A stretch of 64,000 nucleotides of DNA from NCBI RefSeq assembly GCF_003719305.1, contig NZ_RARC01000020.1, positions 54,048-118,047 on the forward strand, in the 5' to 3' direction. Shown here piece by piece: positions 34,257-41,958 of the stretch (positions within the stretch are counted from its first letter, which is position 1; each line of letters starts with the position of its first letter). A model generated the notes under the pieces. That model searched no databases. It was not told the DNA's origin and saw nothing but the letters and a program-made list of their open reading frames with translations. Origin of the DNA: Mycolicibacterium stellerae (GTDB taxonomy: Bacteria; Actinomycetota; Actinomycetes; Mycobacteriales; Mycobacteriaceae). A program made the translations under genes and the position numbers.

Positions 34257-34858
34257 CCGTCCTTGTCTGACGGCGTGCCTTTCAGTCCCCGCCAGAACAG
34301 GTTGATCATCAGCGCAGCGGCCTCGTCCACATCGGCGTCGCCGGTGCTGACCCGGTGGGCCACCGCCTCGCCCGCACCCACGAGGGCGACGGCCATCATG
34401 TTGAAATCGGCATCGGGTTCGGGGTGTCGGGTGCCCGATGCCAGCAGCCGCGCCACCAGGTCGATGATCCGCTCGCGACCCTCGCGCACCGTGTGTGCGA
34501 ATGCCTGCGAACTGGTCGCCTGGGTGTACAGCACCATCCACGAGGCACGGTTGGCATCGATGTAGTTCAGGAACGACAGAACGGCGTTGCGCAACAGGTC
34601 CTTCGGGCTCTGCTTGAAGTCGATCTCGGCCCGCACCGTTTCGACGAACCGGCTCAGTTCGCGGTCCAGGCACGCGCCGAAGAGCTCCTCCTTGGAGCCG
34701 TAATAGAGGTAGAGCATCGGCTTGGAGATCTGGGCCTGCGCGGCGATGGCGTCCATCGACGTCTCGTGATAGCCGTTGACGGAGAACATCTGCACTGCGG
34801 CGTCCAGCATCTGCTGCTCACGAACGGCACGTGGAAGTCGTTTGGTGCCACCTGCCAT
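34229..34858 (-). CDS. TetR-family transcriptional regulator (Rv0238-like)
   Basis: This is a 209-residue repressor-type protein. The start is ATG 34858 (MAGGTKRLPRAVREQQMLDA); an upstream frame extension to 35068 is Arg-rich shadow of the RpiR gene. The N-terminal helix-turn-helix is clear (SMDAIAAQAQISKPMLYLYYGSKEELF, residues about 30-56), and the C-terminal ligand domain has the usual helical pattern. It appears to be the orthologue of M. tuberculosis Rv0238, which also lies near htdX/fabG4/fadA2. Its last codons overlap the core-peptide codons of the lanthipeptide precursor on the other strand. It lies 17 bases after the RpiR gene and may be cotranscribed with it. It is a positional candidate for the CTTAC-N6-GTAAG sites; no direct evidence. 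Confidence 0.9.
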   Translation of the reverse strand: MAGGTKRLPRAVREQQMLDAAVQMFSVNGYHETSMDAIAAQAQISKPMLYLYYGSKEELFGACLDRELSRFVETVRAEIDFKQSPKDLLRNAVLSFLNYIDANRASWMVLYTQATSSQAFAHTVREGRERIIDLVARLLASGTRHPEPDADFNMMAVALVGAGEAVAHRVSTGDADVDEAAALMINLFWRGLKGTPSDKDGQQVQPHAS

Positions 34859-34875
34859 TACTCGAGAATAGCTGG

Positions 34876-35730
34876 TCAGGGCAGAAGCTCGGTGCGGCGC
34901 TGCTCCTCCCACAGCGCCATCCGCGTGCGCGCAGGTTCGCCGAGTGCGTCCATCACCAGTGGGATCAACAATTCGGTGAGCAGGAAGCCCGCGGCCATGC
35001 TCTGATACGTGGTCCCGACGGTGCTTGACGCCGCGAGCACCACCTCCGCGTCGGGTGCGACCGGACACGCCAGGTCGTCGGTGATGAGCAGGACCGTCGC
35101 CCCGGCGCGGTGCACCCGCAGCGCGAGGTCCGCGGCGCTTCGCTGATAGCGGTGGTAATCGAACAGCACGACGACGTCGGCGCGCGTCAGTTCGAGCATC
35201 GCACCCATGTCGCTGCCGTCCGGATCGGCGAGCAACCGCACCCCCGGCCGCAGCTGTTCGAGATGTGCGGCGAGGTGCATGGCCAGTAGATGCGAGAAGC
35301 GTCCGCCGTGCAGATACAGGGCCCGTCCGGTGTCCGACAGCAGCGCGACCGCGGCGTCGAGCGCCGATGTCGGCAGCGCCGCCAGCGTGTCGACGGCTCG
35401 CTGGTTCTGGGCCCGCGCCTGCTGCAGCAACCGGTCGAGAAGACCTCCGGCGGGTGGGGCATCGGGCAGCCGGGTGATCGGGCCGTTCGACCGGGCCGAC
35501 AGCTCGGCACGCAATGCGACCTGCAGATCGGTGAACCCGTCATAGCCAAGCGACTGCGCGAACCGGAGCACCGTCGGTGGGCTGACCTCGGCGCGTTCGG
35601 CCAGCCGGGCGGCGCTGGCCAGCCCTGCGCTCGGATAGTCGGCGAGAAGGGTCCGGCCGACCCTGCGTTCGGCCTTGCTCAACGTCGGCAAGGCCGAACT
35701 CGTCCGCGCCGCGACGGTCTCTGCGGTCAC
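34876..35730 (-). CDS. RpiR/MurR-family transcriptional regulator with SIS domain
   Basis: This 284-residue regulator has an N-terminal HTH_6 domain (about 15-85, LSKAERRVGRTLLADYP and the recognition part VSPPTVLRFAQSLGYDGF) and a C-terminal SIS domain (about 110-260, GRALYLHGGRFSHLLA, VVLFDYHRY), the usual effector-binding half that senses sugar phosphates or related anions. Start is GTG 35730, overlapping the TGA stop of the glutamine amidotransferase as GTGA, so the two are coupled. The opposite-strand operon starting at 36655 is its most likely target. The RpiR family often controls catabolic operons located beside it. Confidence 0.9.
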   Translation of the reverse strand: MTAETVAARTSSALPTLSKAERRVGRTLLADYPSAGLASAARLAERAEVSPPTVLRFAQSLGYDGFTDLQVALRAELSARSNGPITRLPDAPPAGGLLDRLLQQARAQNQRAVDTLAALPTSALDAAVALLSDTGRALYLHGGRFSHLLAMHLAAHLEQLRPGVRLLADPDGSDMGAMLELTRADVVVLFDYHRYQRSAADLALRVHRAGATVLLITDDLACPVAPDAEVVLAASSTVGTTYQSMAAGFLLTELLIPLVMDALGEPARTRMALWEEQRRTELLP

Positions 35731-36533
35731 GGTGTCGAGGGGGTCATCAGCGGCAACGTCGCCATCGACAGGTCATACATCGAGATCGACGTGACGGTCT
35801 CCGGCTCGAGCGGTCGCCAGTCGAGGTCGCCGAAGCCCGTCGAGGCGACAACCACCCTGTCCTCGTCGGGACGTGCCCAGCGCATTCCGAAGTAGTCCTC
35901 GAGGTGTTCGGCGGGGAGGTCGGCGGCCGTGATCTCCGCGATGTCCTCGTCGGGCAGCCGGCTGCGGGCGTGTGCGTGCACGGCGATCAGCTGGTTTTCG
36001 CCGAGGATGAGCGAGTTGAGGCTGGCGTCGGGAAAGATCTCGCGCAGCTGCGACACCGCCCGCCGGACTGCTTCGGCCAGGCTTGGCGACGAGGCGCGGT
36101 GCTGGCGGATCAGGCCGAAATAGCGCTCGCTGTCGGTGGTGCCGCGAAGCGTCGCGGCGGTTTCGGATGTGATCAGCTGTTCGAGCTCTCGGATCGGCTT
36201 GACGGAACCATTGTGCGCCATGGTAATTCGCTCGGCGAGGAACGGGTGTGAGTTCTCCGGCCGGACGGCGATCCCGGTGGTCGCCCAGCGCAGGTGGACC
36301 AGGCTCGCCGCCGACCGCCGGTCATGGGTGGCGCTCACGAAGTGCGGGTCGTCGAGCGCGCTGCCCGCCGACACCTCGATCGTCGGGTCGTGACCGGGCA
36401 GTCGGACGCGGGCGATGCCCCACCCGTCGCCGTGGATCTTCGTCAGGGCCACGAAGTCGTTCAGCACGCGCTCACCGACGGCCTGCGCCACGGAAATGGG
36501 GGTGGCGGACACGACACCCAAGAGTCGGCACAT
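35727..36533 (-). CDS. Class II glutamine amidotransferase (EgtC-like)
   Basis: This 268-residue protein begins MCRLLGVV, so the N-terminal nucleophile Cys2 of class II (Ntn) amidotransferases is present after Met removal. DGWGIA, the AHNGSV motif and VHLRWATTG are the other family landmarks. Members such as EgtC hydrolyse a gamma-glutamyl amide bond. In this neighbourhood (a glutamine-synthetase-like ligase, aminotransferase and decarboxylase on the facing operon) it could release a product from a gamma-glutamylated amine. That role is inferred. It is the first gene of the leftward GATase-RpiR-TetR group and shares a 121-bp divergent promoter with the ligase gene. Confidence 0.85.
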   Translation of the reverse strand: MCRLLGVVSATPISVAQAVGERVLNDFVALTKIHGDGWGIARVRLPGHDPTIEVSAGSALDDPHFVSATHDRRSAASLVHLRWATTGIAVRPENSHPFLAERITMAHNGSVKPIRELEQLITSETAATLRGTTDSERYFGLIRQHRASSPSLAEAVRRAVSQLREIFPDASLNSLILGENQLIAVHAHARSRLPDEDIAEITAADLPAEHLEDYFGMRWARPDEDRVVVASTGFGDLDWRPLEPETVTSISMYDLSMATLPLMTPSTP

Positions 36534-36654
36534 AGCGACACCCCTTCGAACGGACCAAAATTTTATGAATCGATCCTCTAGCGCAGATCTTAGAGATCAT
36601 GAAACATTTGTGACATATACGGCTCGCACACTCGTTGATGTCCGAGGAGGTTCA
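36534..36654. promoter_or_regulatory. Divergent promoter between the amidotransferase and the amine operon
   Basis: This 121-bp AT-rich gap must carry both promoters. It includes a TTTTATGAAT segment, the palindrome AGATCT (about 36584-36589) and a GAAACATTT element near 36601. RpiR proteins often bind GAAA/TTTC-type repeats, so the last is a possible site, at low confidence. A strong GAGGAGG ribosome site at 36644-36650 precedes the ATG at 36655. Confidence 0.4.
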
Positions 36655-37974
36655 ATGCCGCTACCCAACGATGTCGAGGGGCTGCATGCCGAGGGCGTCG
36701 CACTCGTAGCGGGTTCGATAACCGACCTGGCAGGCGTGACGCGCGCGAAGTACGTGCCGCTGCGCCGACTCGACGCCTTCCAGCGCGCAGGCATGGGCGT
36801 CTCGCCCTCGTGGAGTGTCTTCTGCGTCGACAGCGGCATCGCGTTCACCCCGAACATCGGCGTCGACGGCGACCTGCGGATCCGCATCGATCCCGCCGAC
36901 CTTCGACTGATCGACGACGGTATCGCCTGGGCGCCGGGCGACCTCACCGATCAGGGCGGCGCCCCCGCCGCACTGTGCACCCGGTCGCTGCTTGCCGGTG
37001 TCGAATCGGCCTTGCACGCAAAGGGTTTGACCGCCAGGGTCGGCGTAGAGCTGGAGTGCACGATGCTGTCGGCAGAGGCAGGCCACGCGTCGGCCGATCC
37101 GTGGTCACCCTACGGTGTGCGCACGTCGCTGGACCGCGCGGCGTTCCTCGTCGACCTCGCCGCGGCCGCCGACCGCGCCGGGCTACCCGTCGAGCAGATC
37201 CACACCGAGTACGGCCACGATCAGCTCGAGGTATCCATCGCTCCGAACACTCCCGTCGCCGCGGTCGACACCGTTGCCGCGGCGCGCATCGTGATCGGCC
37301 GTGCCGCCGCCAGGCACGGCATGCGAATCTCGTTCTCGCCGGTGCCCTTCGAGGGCGAGGCGGGCAACGGCGCGCATCTGCACATGTCGCTGTCCGACGA
37401 CGAGGGGCCGCTGTTCTCCGGCGGCGACGGCCCTTACGGCATGCGCAAGGCGGGCGAGTCCGCGATCGCGGGGGTGTTGCAGACGCTGCCCGACCTTCTC
37501 GGCGTCTACGCGGGCTGCGTGCTGTCGGCCGCAAGGCTGAAACCGGGCAACTGGGCGGGCGCCGCGCAGTGCTGGGGTCTGGAAAACCGCGAAGCCGCAG
37601 TGCGATTCGTCGCGGCCACGCCGGGCACCCCGCACGGCGCCAACGTCGAGCTCAAGCTTGTCGATCCCAGCGCCAACCCCTACCTCGCCGCGGTGTCGTT
37701 CCTCGGCAGCGCACTGCGAGGCATCGAACAGGGACTCGAGCTGCCCGCCGAGGTGCCGAAGGACCCGGCCAAGGCCGCGCAGCCACCGCCGATGCTGCAT
37801 ACCGACCAGCAGACGGTGATCAAGGCCCTCGAGACCTCGCCGGTCGCAGCGGACCTGCTGACCCCGGCGGTCATCGAGGGTCTGGTTGCGGTTCGCCGCT
37901 ACGAGATCACCACATTCGGCGACCGGCCACCGGCCGAAACCACCAAAGCCCTGCGGCTGGCCTGGAGCTGCTGA
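36655..37974 (+). CDS. Glutamine synthetase-like gamma-glutamyl-amine ligase
   Basis: This 439-residue member of the glutamine synthetase family catalyses ATP-dependent amide formation to the gamma carboxylate of glutamate. The start ATG 36655 is set by the GAGGAGG site 4 bases upstream; the longer frame from 36415 is shadow. Seen are SITDLAGVTRAK near the N terminus, the metal and glutamate site ELECTM and GNGAHLHMSL, the LKPGNWAGA loop, and the C-terminal ENREAAVRFV and ELKLVDPSANPYL. The protein lacks the adenylylation context of the housekeeping GlnA1 and its operon contains no nitrogen-assimilation gene. It is therefore more like the GlnA3/GlnA4 or IpuC groups that glutamylate polyamines or other amines. 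The amine substrate is unknown. First gene of a five-gene coupled operon. Confidence 0.85.
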   Translation: MPLPNDVEGLHAEGVALVAGSITDLAGVTRAKYVPLRRLDAFQRAGMGVSPSWSVFCVDSGIAFTPNIGVDGDLRIRIDPADLRLIDDGIAWAPGDLTDQGGAPAALCTRSLLAGVESALHAKGLTARVGVELECTMLSAEAGHASADPWSPYGVRTSLDRAAFLVDLAAAADRAGLPVEQIHTEYGHDQLEVSIAPNTPVAAVDTVAAARIVIGRAAARHGMRISFSPVPFEGEAGNGAHLHMSLSDDEGPLFSGGDGPYGMRKAGESAIAGVLQTLPDLLGVYAGCVLSAARLKPGNWAGAAQCWGLENREAAVRFVAATPGTPHGANVELKLVDPSANPYLAAVSFLGSALRGIEQGLELPAEVPKDPAKAAQPPPMLHTDQQTVIKALETSPVAADLLTPAVIEGLVAVRRYEITTFGDRPPAETTKALRLAWSC

Positions 37975-38004
37975 CCAAAACCCTCGCGCACGAAGGAGAG
38001 ATCG

Positions 38005-39492
38005 ATGGCTACGAACACACCGGCAGTCCCCTCGGACGACGTCGACCAGATCCCCCGTCGACAGCTGCCGTTCTGGGTGGCGCTGGCGCTTTCGGTGGCC
38101 CTCGTCGGGCCGACCCTGGCGATGTCGGGAAACGGTCAGGGCCTGATCGGCACCGTCGGGAAGTCGATCCCGTTGGTGTTCCTGATCGGCCTGGTTGGCG
38201 TGTCGCTGGTCGGCTACAGCTTCGTCCGGCTCACCCGGCATCTCAATCACGCCGGATCCTCATACGGATTGGTCGGCGGCACCATCGGGCCGAGGGCGGG
38301 GTTCTTCGCCGGTTTCGCGATGTTGGGCGCGTACTGGGCCTTCTCCATCGGCACCCTCGCGTTGACCGCGGCGTTCACCAACGCGTTCATCGCCGGGCTG
38401 CAACCCGACAGTGAAAACCCGCGCCAGGCGCCGTGGGTGCTGATCGTCGTGATCGCGGCGGTGATCTCGTTCCTGCTGTCCGGCCGCGATATCAGGCTGC
38501 TGGCCAAGGTCCTGCTCGCCATCGAGGGCATCGGCATTCTGGCCATGATCGTGCTCGTCGTCGTGATCCTGGGGAAGGGCGGCGCTCCGTCGACGGGCAT
38601 CGACTTCTCGGTGTTCTCGCTCTCCGGTGGCGTCGCGCCGTCGGCGGTGCTCGCGGGCGTCGTCGCAGCGTTTCTGTCCTGGGCGGGCTTCGAGGCGTGC
38701 GCGTCGATGGGCGAGGAGACCGACAATCCCGGCCGCAATATCCCGCGGGCGCTGGCGGGCACGCTGCTGCTGACCGGCGTGCTGTTCGTCGTCGTGATGT
38801 TCGCCCAGGTGAACGGTTTCGGCACCGATCAGGCGGGGCTCGACGCCTTCCAGAGTTCGGGAAACACGTTGGGCGACTTGGGTACTACCTACGTAGGACA
38901 GTGGTTCGGCCTCGTCGTCATTTTCACCGCGATCGTGTCCGCGTTCGGCTGCCACCTGGCGACATCGGCGACCTCGGGCCGGATGCTCTACGCATTCGCC
39001 CGCGACGGCTTCGGCCCGAAGGCCTTGGCGCACATTCACGCCGCCACCGGCGGCCCGCGCAGCGCCACCTGGCTGGTCGTGGTCGTCGCGTTGGTGGTCA
39101 ACCTCATCTGTGCCGCTGTCGGCTGGCCGGACATGGGCACGGGCAACGACGCGATCAACACCTATTTCCTGTTCGCAGTCGCCGGTTCGGTGTGCCTGAT
39201 GGTGTGCTACCTGTTGGTCGAGGTCGCAGCGGCGTGGTTCGTCGGCTCCCCGAAGTTCCTCGACGTGCACGGCGGCAAGGGCAAGGCGCTCGGCCTGGTG
39301 CTGCCGTTGCTGGGTGCGCTGGTGATCGTGGTGGTGCTGTGGTTCAACGTCAAGGACGCCGAAACATGGTCCGCCGCACCGCTGCTCGGTCTCTACTGGT
39401 GCATCGTCGGGTTGGTCATCGCGCTGGCGGCCTCGGGTATTGCCAAGCGCGTCGGCGAATCGCTTTCGGCCGAATTGAACTTGAAGTCGTGA
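38005..39492 (+). CDS. APC-superfamily amino acid or amine permease
   Basis: This 495-residue permease has about 12 membrane helices. The first begins LPFWVALALSVALVGPTLAMSGNGQG, the usual APC helix 1 with its unwound Gly-rich region. Other segments such as GFAMLGAYWAFSIGTLALTAAF and SWAGFEACASMGEETDNP (the conserved FxGFE-type motif) confirm the family. A GAAGGAGAG site precedes the ATG at 38005. The stop overlaps the next gene's start as GTGA. It probably brings in the amino acid or amine that the operon processes. Substrate specificity cannot be read from the sequence. Confidence 0.88.
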   Translation: MATNTPAVPSDDVDQIPRRQLPFWVALALSVALVGPTLAMSGNGQGLIGTVGKSIPLVFLIGLVGVSLVGYSFVRLTRHLNHAGSSYGLVGGTIGPRAGFFAGFAMLGAYWAFSIGTLALTAAFTNAFIAGLQPDSENPRQAPWVLIVVIAAVISFLLSGRDIRLLAKVLLAIEGIGILAMIVLVVVILGKGGAPSTGIDFSVFSLSGGVAPSAVLAGVVAAFLSWAGFEACASMGEETDNPGRNIPRALAGTLLLTGVLFVVVMFAQVNGFGTDQAGLDAFQSSGNTLGDLGTTYVGQWFGLVVIFTAIVSAFGCHLATSATSGRMLYAFARDGFGPKALAHIHAATGGPRSATWLVVVVALVVNLICAAVGWPDMGTGNDAINTYFLFAVAGSVCLMVCYLLVEVAAAWFVGSPKFLDVHGGKGKALGLVLPLLGALVIVVVLWFNVKDAETWSAAPLLGLYWCIVGLVIALAASGIAKRVGESLSAELNLKS

Positions 39493-40796
39493 GCACGCTC
39501 TACGAGCGGGACGAAGCGTCGATCGCGGGCATCGAGAAGCTGCGGTTCTTCCCGCTCGAGGTGGTGTCCGGGCACGGCTCGACTCTGGTCACCCCCGACG
39601 GCCGCGAACTGCTCGATCTGTCGGCCACCTGGACGGCCTGCGGGCTCGGGCACGGGCATCCGGCGGTCGCCGAGGCCGTCAGCAGGGCGGTGCGCACGGC
39701 GCCCGGCGCAGGCGGCCTTTCGGCGGTGCATCCCGATTCCGTCGGCCTCGCCGAAGACCTGCTCGCGCTTGTGCCGGGAAGCGGCGAGCGACGAGTTTAT
39801 CTGGGCCACGCGGGATCTGACGCCAACGATGTCGCCCTGCGGGCGTGCAGGCACGCGACGGGCAAGCGAACGGTAGTCGCGTTCGAACACAGCTATCACG
39901 GCGGCGTCGGCGTTGCCATGGGCGTCTCGGGCGTGCACGTCGACGCCGGGGCGGCGCCGGATCCCGACGTCGTCTTCCTCCCCTACCCCAACCCCTTCCG
40001 GCCCACGGGCGGCGGCATCGACGCGGACGTCGCCGAGTGCCTCGACCTCGCCGAGAAGCACTTCGCGACCGGCGCCATCGCCTGCCTGATCGTCGAGCCG
40101 ATTCTGTCCGACGGCGGGCTTGTGGTTCCGCCGGACGGCTTCCTCGGGCAACTGCACGAACGCTGCCGTGCCCACGGCGTGCCGATGATCTGCGACGAGG
40201 TCAAGATGGGCCTGGGCAGGCCGGGCACCATGCACGCGTTCGAGCACGACGGCGTGGTGCCCGAGATCGTGACATTCGGCAAGGTGCTCGGAGGCGGCCT
40301 TCCGCTGTCGGCTGCGGTCGGCCCTGCGGAGATTCTCGACGAACCGCCCGCCGCGGCGCTGCTGACCACCGCGGGCAATCCGGTGTGTACGGCGGCAGGC
40401 CGGGCGGTTCTGGCCACGATCGTCGCCGACCGGCTTGCCGAGCACGCGGCGAAAGTCGGTGCGGCCCTTCAGGACGCGCTACGAGGGCTGGCCGGGTCGC
40501 CGGGCGCGGACCGCATCGGCGAGGTGCGCGGCCGCGGCCTGGCGATCGGGCTTGAACTGGTCGACCCGCAGACCGGTGACCGCGATCCGCGGTTCGCCGC
40601 GCAGGTCGTCTACCGTGCCTGGGAGTTGGGTGCGGTGGTCTTCTACGTCGGCGGCAACGTCCTGGAGATCACGCCGCCGCTGGTGCTGACCGAGGACGAG
40701 GCGGCACGAGCGGCCGTCATTCTCGGAGACGCCATCGCCGACGTCGCCGCAGGGAAGGTCGATGCGGAGGAGGTCGCGCGGTATGCCGGTTGGTGA
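39489..40796 (+). CDS. Class III PLP-dependent aminotransferase
   Basis: This 435-residue enzyme of the ornithine/GABA aminotransferase fold moves an amino group, often a terminal omega-amine, to a keto acid. The PLP Lys265 lies in TFGKVLGGGLP; the cofactor site ICDEVKMGLGRPG and the FEHSYHGG region are present. Start is GTG 39489, which shares four bases with the permease stop. The upstream frame extension to 38433 is permease shadow. It ends 14 bases into the amidohydrolase gene. In a gamma-glutamylation pathway it would oxidatively deaminate the free amino group; this is inferred from context. Confidence 0.9.
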   Translation: MSTLYERDEASIAGIEKLRFFPLEVVSGHGSTLVTPDGRELLDLSATWTACGLGHGHPAVAEAVSRAVRTAPGAGGLSAVHPDSVGLAEDLLALVPGSGERRVYLGHAGSDANDVALRACRHATGKRTVVAFEHSYHGGVGVAMGVSGVHVDAGAAPDPDVVFLPYPNPFRPTGGGIDADVAECLDLAEKHFATGAIACLIVEPILSDGGLVVPPDGFLGQLHERCRAHGVPMICDEVKMGLGRPGTMHAFEHDGVVPEIVTFGKVLGGGLPLSAAVGPAEILDEPPAAALLTTAGNPVCTAAGRAVLATIVADRLAEHAAKVGAALQDALRGLAGSPGADRIGEVRGRGLAIGLELVDPQTGDRDPRFAAQVVYRAWELGAVVFYVGGNVLEITPPLVLTEDEAARAAVILGDAIADVAAGKVDAEEVARYAGW

Positions 40797-41958
40797 TGCG
40801 CCCGACGTCTTCAGCGGGGTCGAGCATCGGGTGCCCGATGCACTGGCCGACCGGCTGCGCGACATCGCCCTTGTCGACCATCACGTCCACGGCGCGTTCA
40901 ACAAACCGGTAGACCGGGCCGGTTTCGAGGCGTCGATCAACGAGGGGTCGACCGACCCCGTTCCAGATTTCATGACGATGTTCGACTCCCCCCTCGGCCT
41001 CGCCATCCGACGTTGGTGCGCCCCCGTTTTGGGGTTGCAGGCGCACGCGCCCGCCGACGACTACTGGGCCCGCCGCAGCGAGCTCGGGCCCGACGAGCTG
41101 ACCGCAGCGATGCTGACCCGGGCCGGCGTAGCCCGCTGGGTCGTGGACACCGGCTTCAAGGGTGACCTGCTCACCACCACCGATCAGCTCGCCGAGCTCA
41201 GCGGCAGGCCGACGTCGGAGATCCTGCGGCTGGAACGACTCACCGAGGATCTACTCGAGGCCGGGACGGATCCCGACGACTTCCCCGCGGCGTTCCGGAG
41301 TGCCCTGCAGGGTGCGGTGAACTCGTCGGACATCGTCGGCACCAAGACCATCGCCGCCTACCGCACGAATTTCGACATCGACTGGTCGCGTCCGACCGAC
41401 GTCGCGGTCGTCGAGCACGCCCGCTCACTTGCCGCCCAGGGCAGCGACTTACGTGTCGACAGCCCGGTTCTGATCGCCTTCGGCGTGCACGAGGCCGCCG
41501 ACCACGGGCTGCCGGTGCAGGTACACGTCGGCTTCGGGGACCGGGACCTCGATCTGAACCGCACCGACCCGCTGCTGCTGCTGCCGCTGCTGCGCACCAT
41601 GACACCCGTCCCGGTGCTACTGCTGCACTGCTACCCGTTCCACCGTCAGGCCGGTTACCTGGCGCAGGCGTTCGATCACGTGAATTTCGATGTGGGCCTT
41701 GCCATCAACTATCTCGGTGCCCGATCAATCGGTCTGGTCGCCGAGGCGCTCGACACCGCGCCGTTCGCCAAGCAGCTGTACAGCTCGGACGCGTTCGGAC
41801 CGCCTGAGCTCCATCTATTGGGGGCGGTGCTGTGGCGGCGCGCTATGGGCCTGGTCCTCGGGGAGTGGGTGCGTGGCGGCGACTGTGGCGAGCAGGATGC
41901 GATCGCGATCGTCGAAATGATCGGTGCACACAACGCCGCCCGCGTGTACGCACTCTGA
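40783..41958 (+). CDS. Amidohydrolase (FluG N-terminal/amidohydrolase_2 type)
   Basis: This 391-residue metal-dependent hydrolase is probably a TIM barrel. Metal ligands are visible: HxH in VDHHVHG near the N terminus, VHVGFGD, LLHCYPF and SSDAFGPPE near the C terminus. The start is ATG 40783, preceded by GGAGGAGG at about 40766-40773 within the end of the aminotransferase gene; an ATG at 40762 is too close to that site. The fold resembles the amidohydrolase half of FluG-type proteins, in which such a domain is fused to a glutamine-synthetase domain. Its presence beside a separate synthetase-like gene is therefore meaningful. It could hydrolyse a gamma-glutamyl amide. Function inferred. Confidence 0.85.
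   Translation: MPVGDAPDVFSGVEHRVPDALADRLRDIALVDHHVHGAFNKPVDRAGFEASINEGSTDPVPDFMTMFDSPLGLAIRRWCAPVLGLQAHAPADDYWARRSELGPDELTAAMLTRAGVARWVVDTGFKGDLLTTTDQLAELSGRPTSEILRLERLTEDLLEAGTDPDDFPAAFRSALQGAVNSSDIVGTKTIAAYRTNFDIDWSRPTDVAVVEHARSLAAQGSDLRVDSPVLIAFGVHEAADHGLPVQVHVGFGDRDLDLNRTDPLLLLPLLRTMTPVPVLLLHCYPFHRQAGYLAQAFDHVNFDVGLAINYLGARSIGLVAEALDTAPFAKQLYSSDAFGPPELHLLGAVLWRRAMGLVLGEWVRGGDCGEQDAIAIVEMIGAHNAARVYAL

Noticed and set aside
34858..34871. Possible operator copy at the TetR start (TTAC-TCGAGA-ATAG)
   Set aside because: Only the left half matches the TTAC-N6-GTAA pattern; the right arm is wrong at two of four bases. Too weak to claim autoregulation.
34859..35068. N-terminal extension of the TetR protein
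   Set aside because: The extension overlaps the RpiR gene and is low-complexity Arg/Gly/His. The MAGGTKRLPRAVREQ start fits the family.
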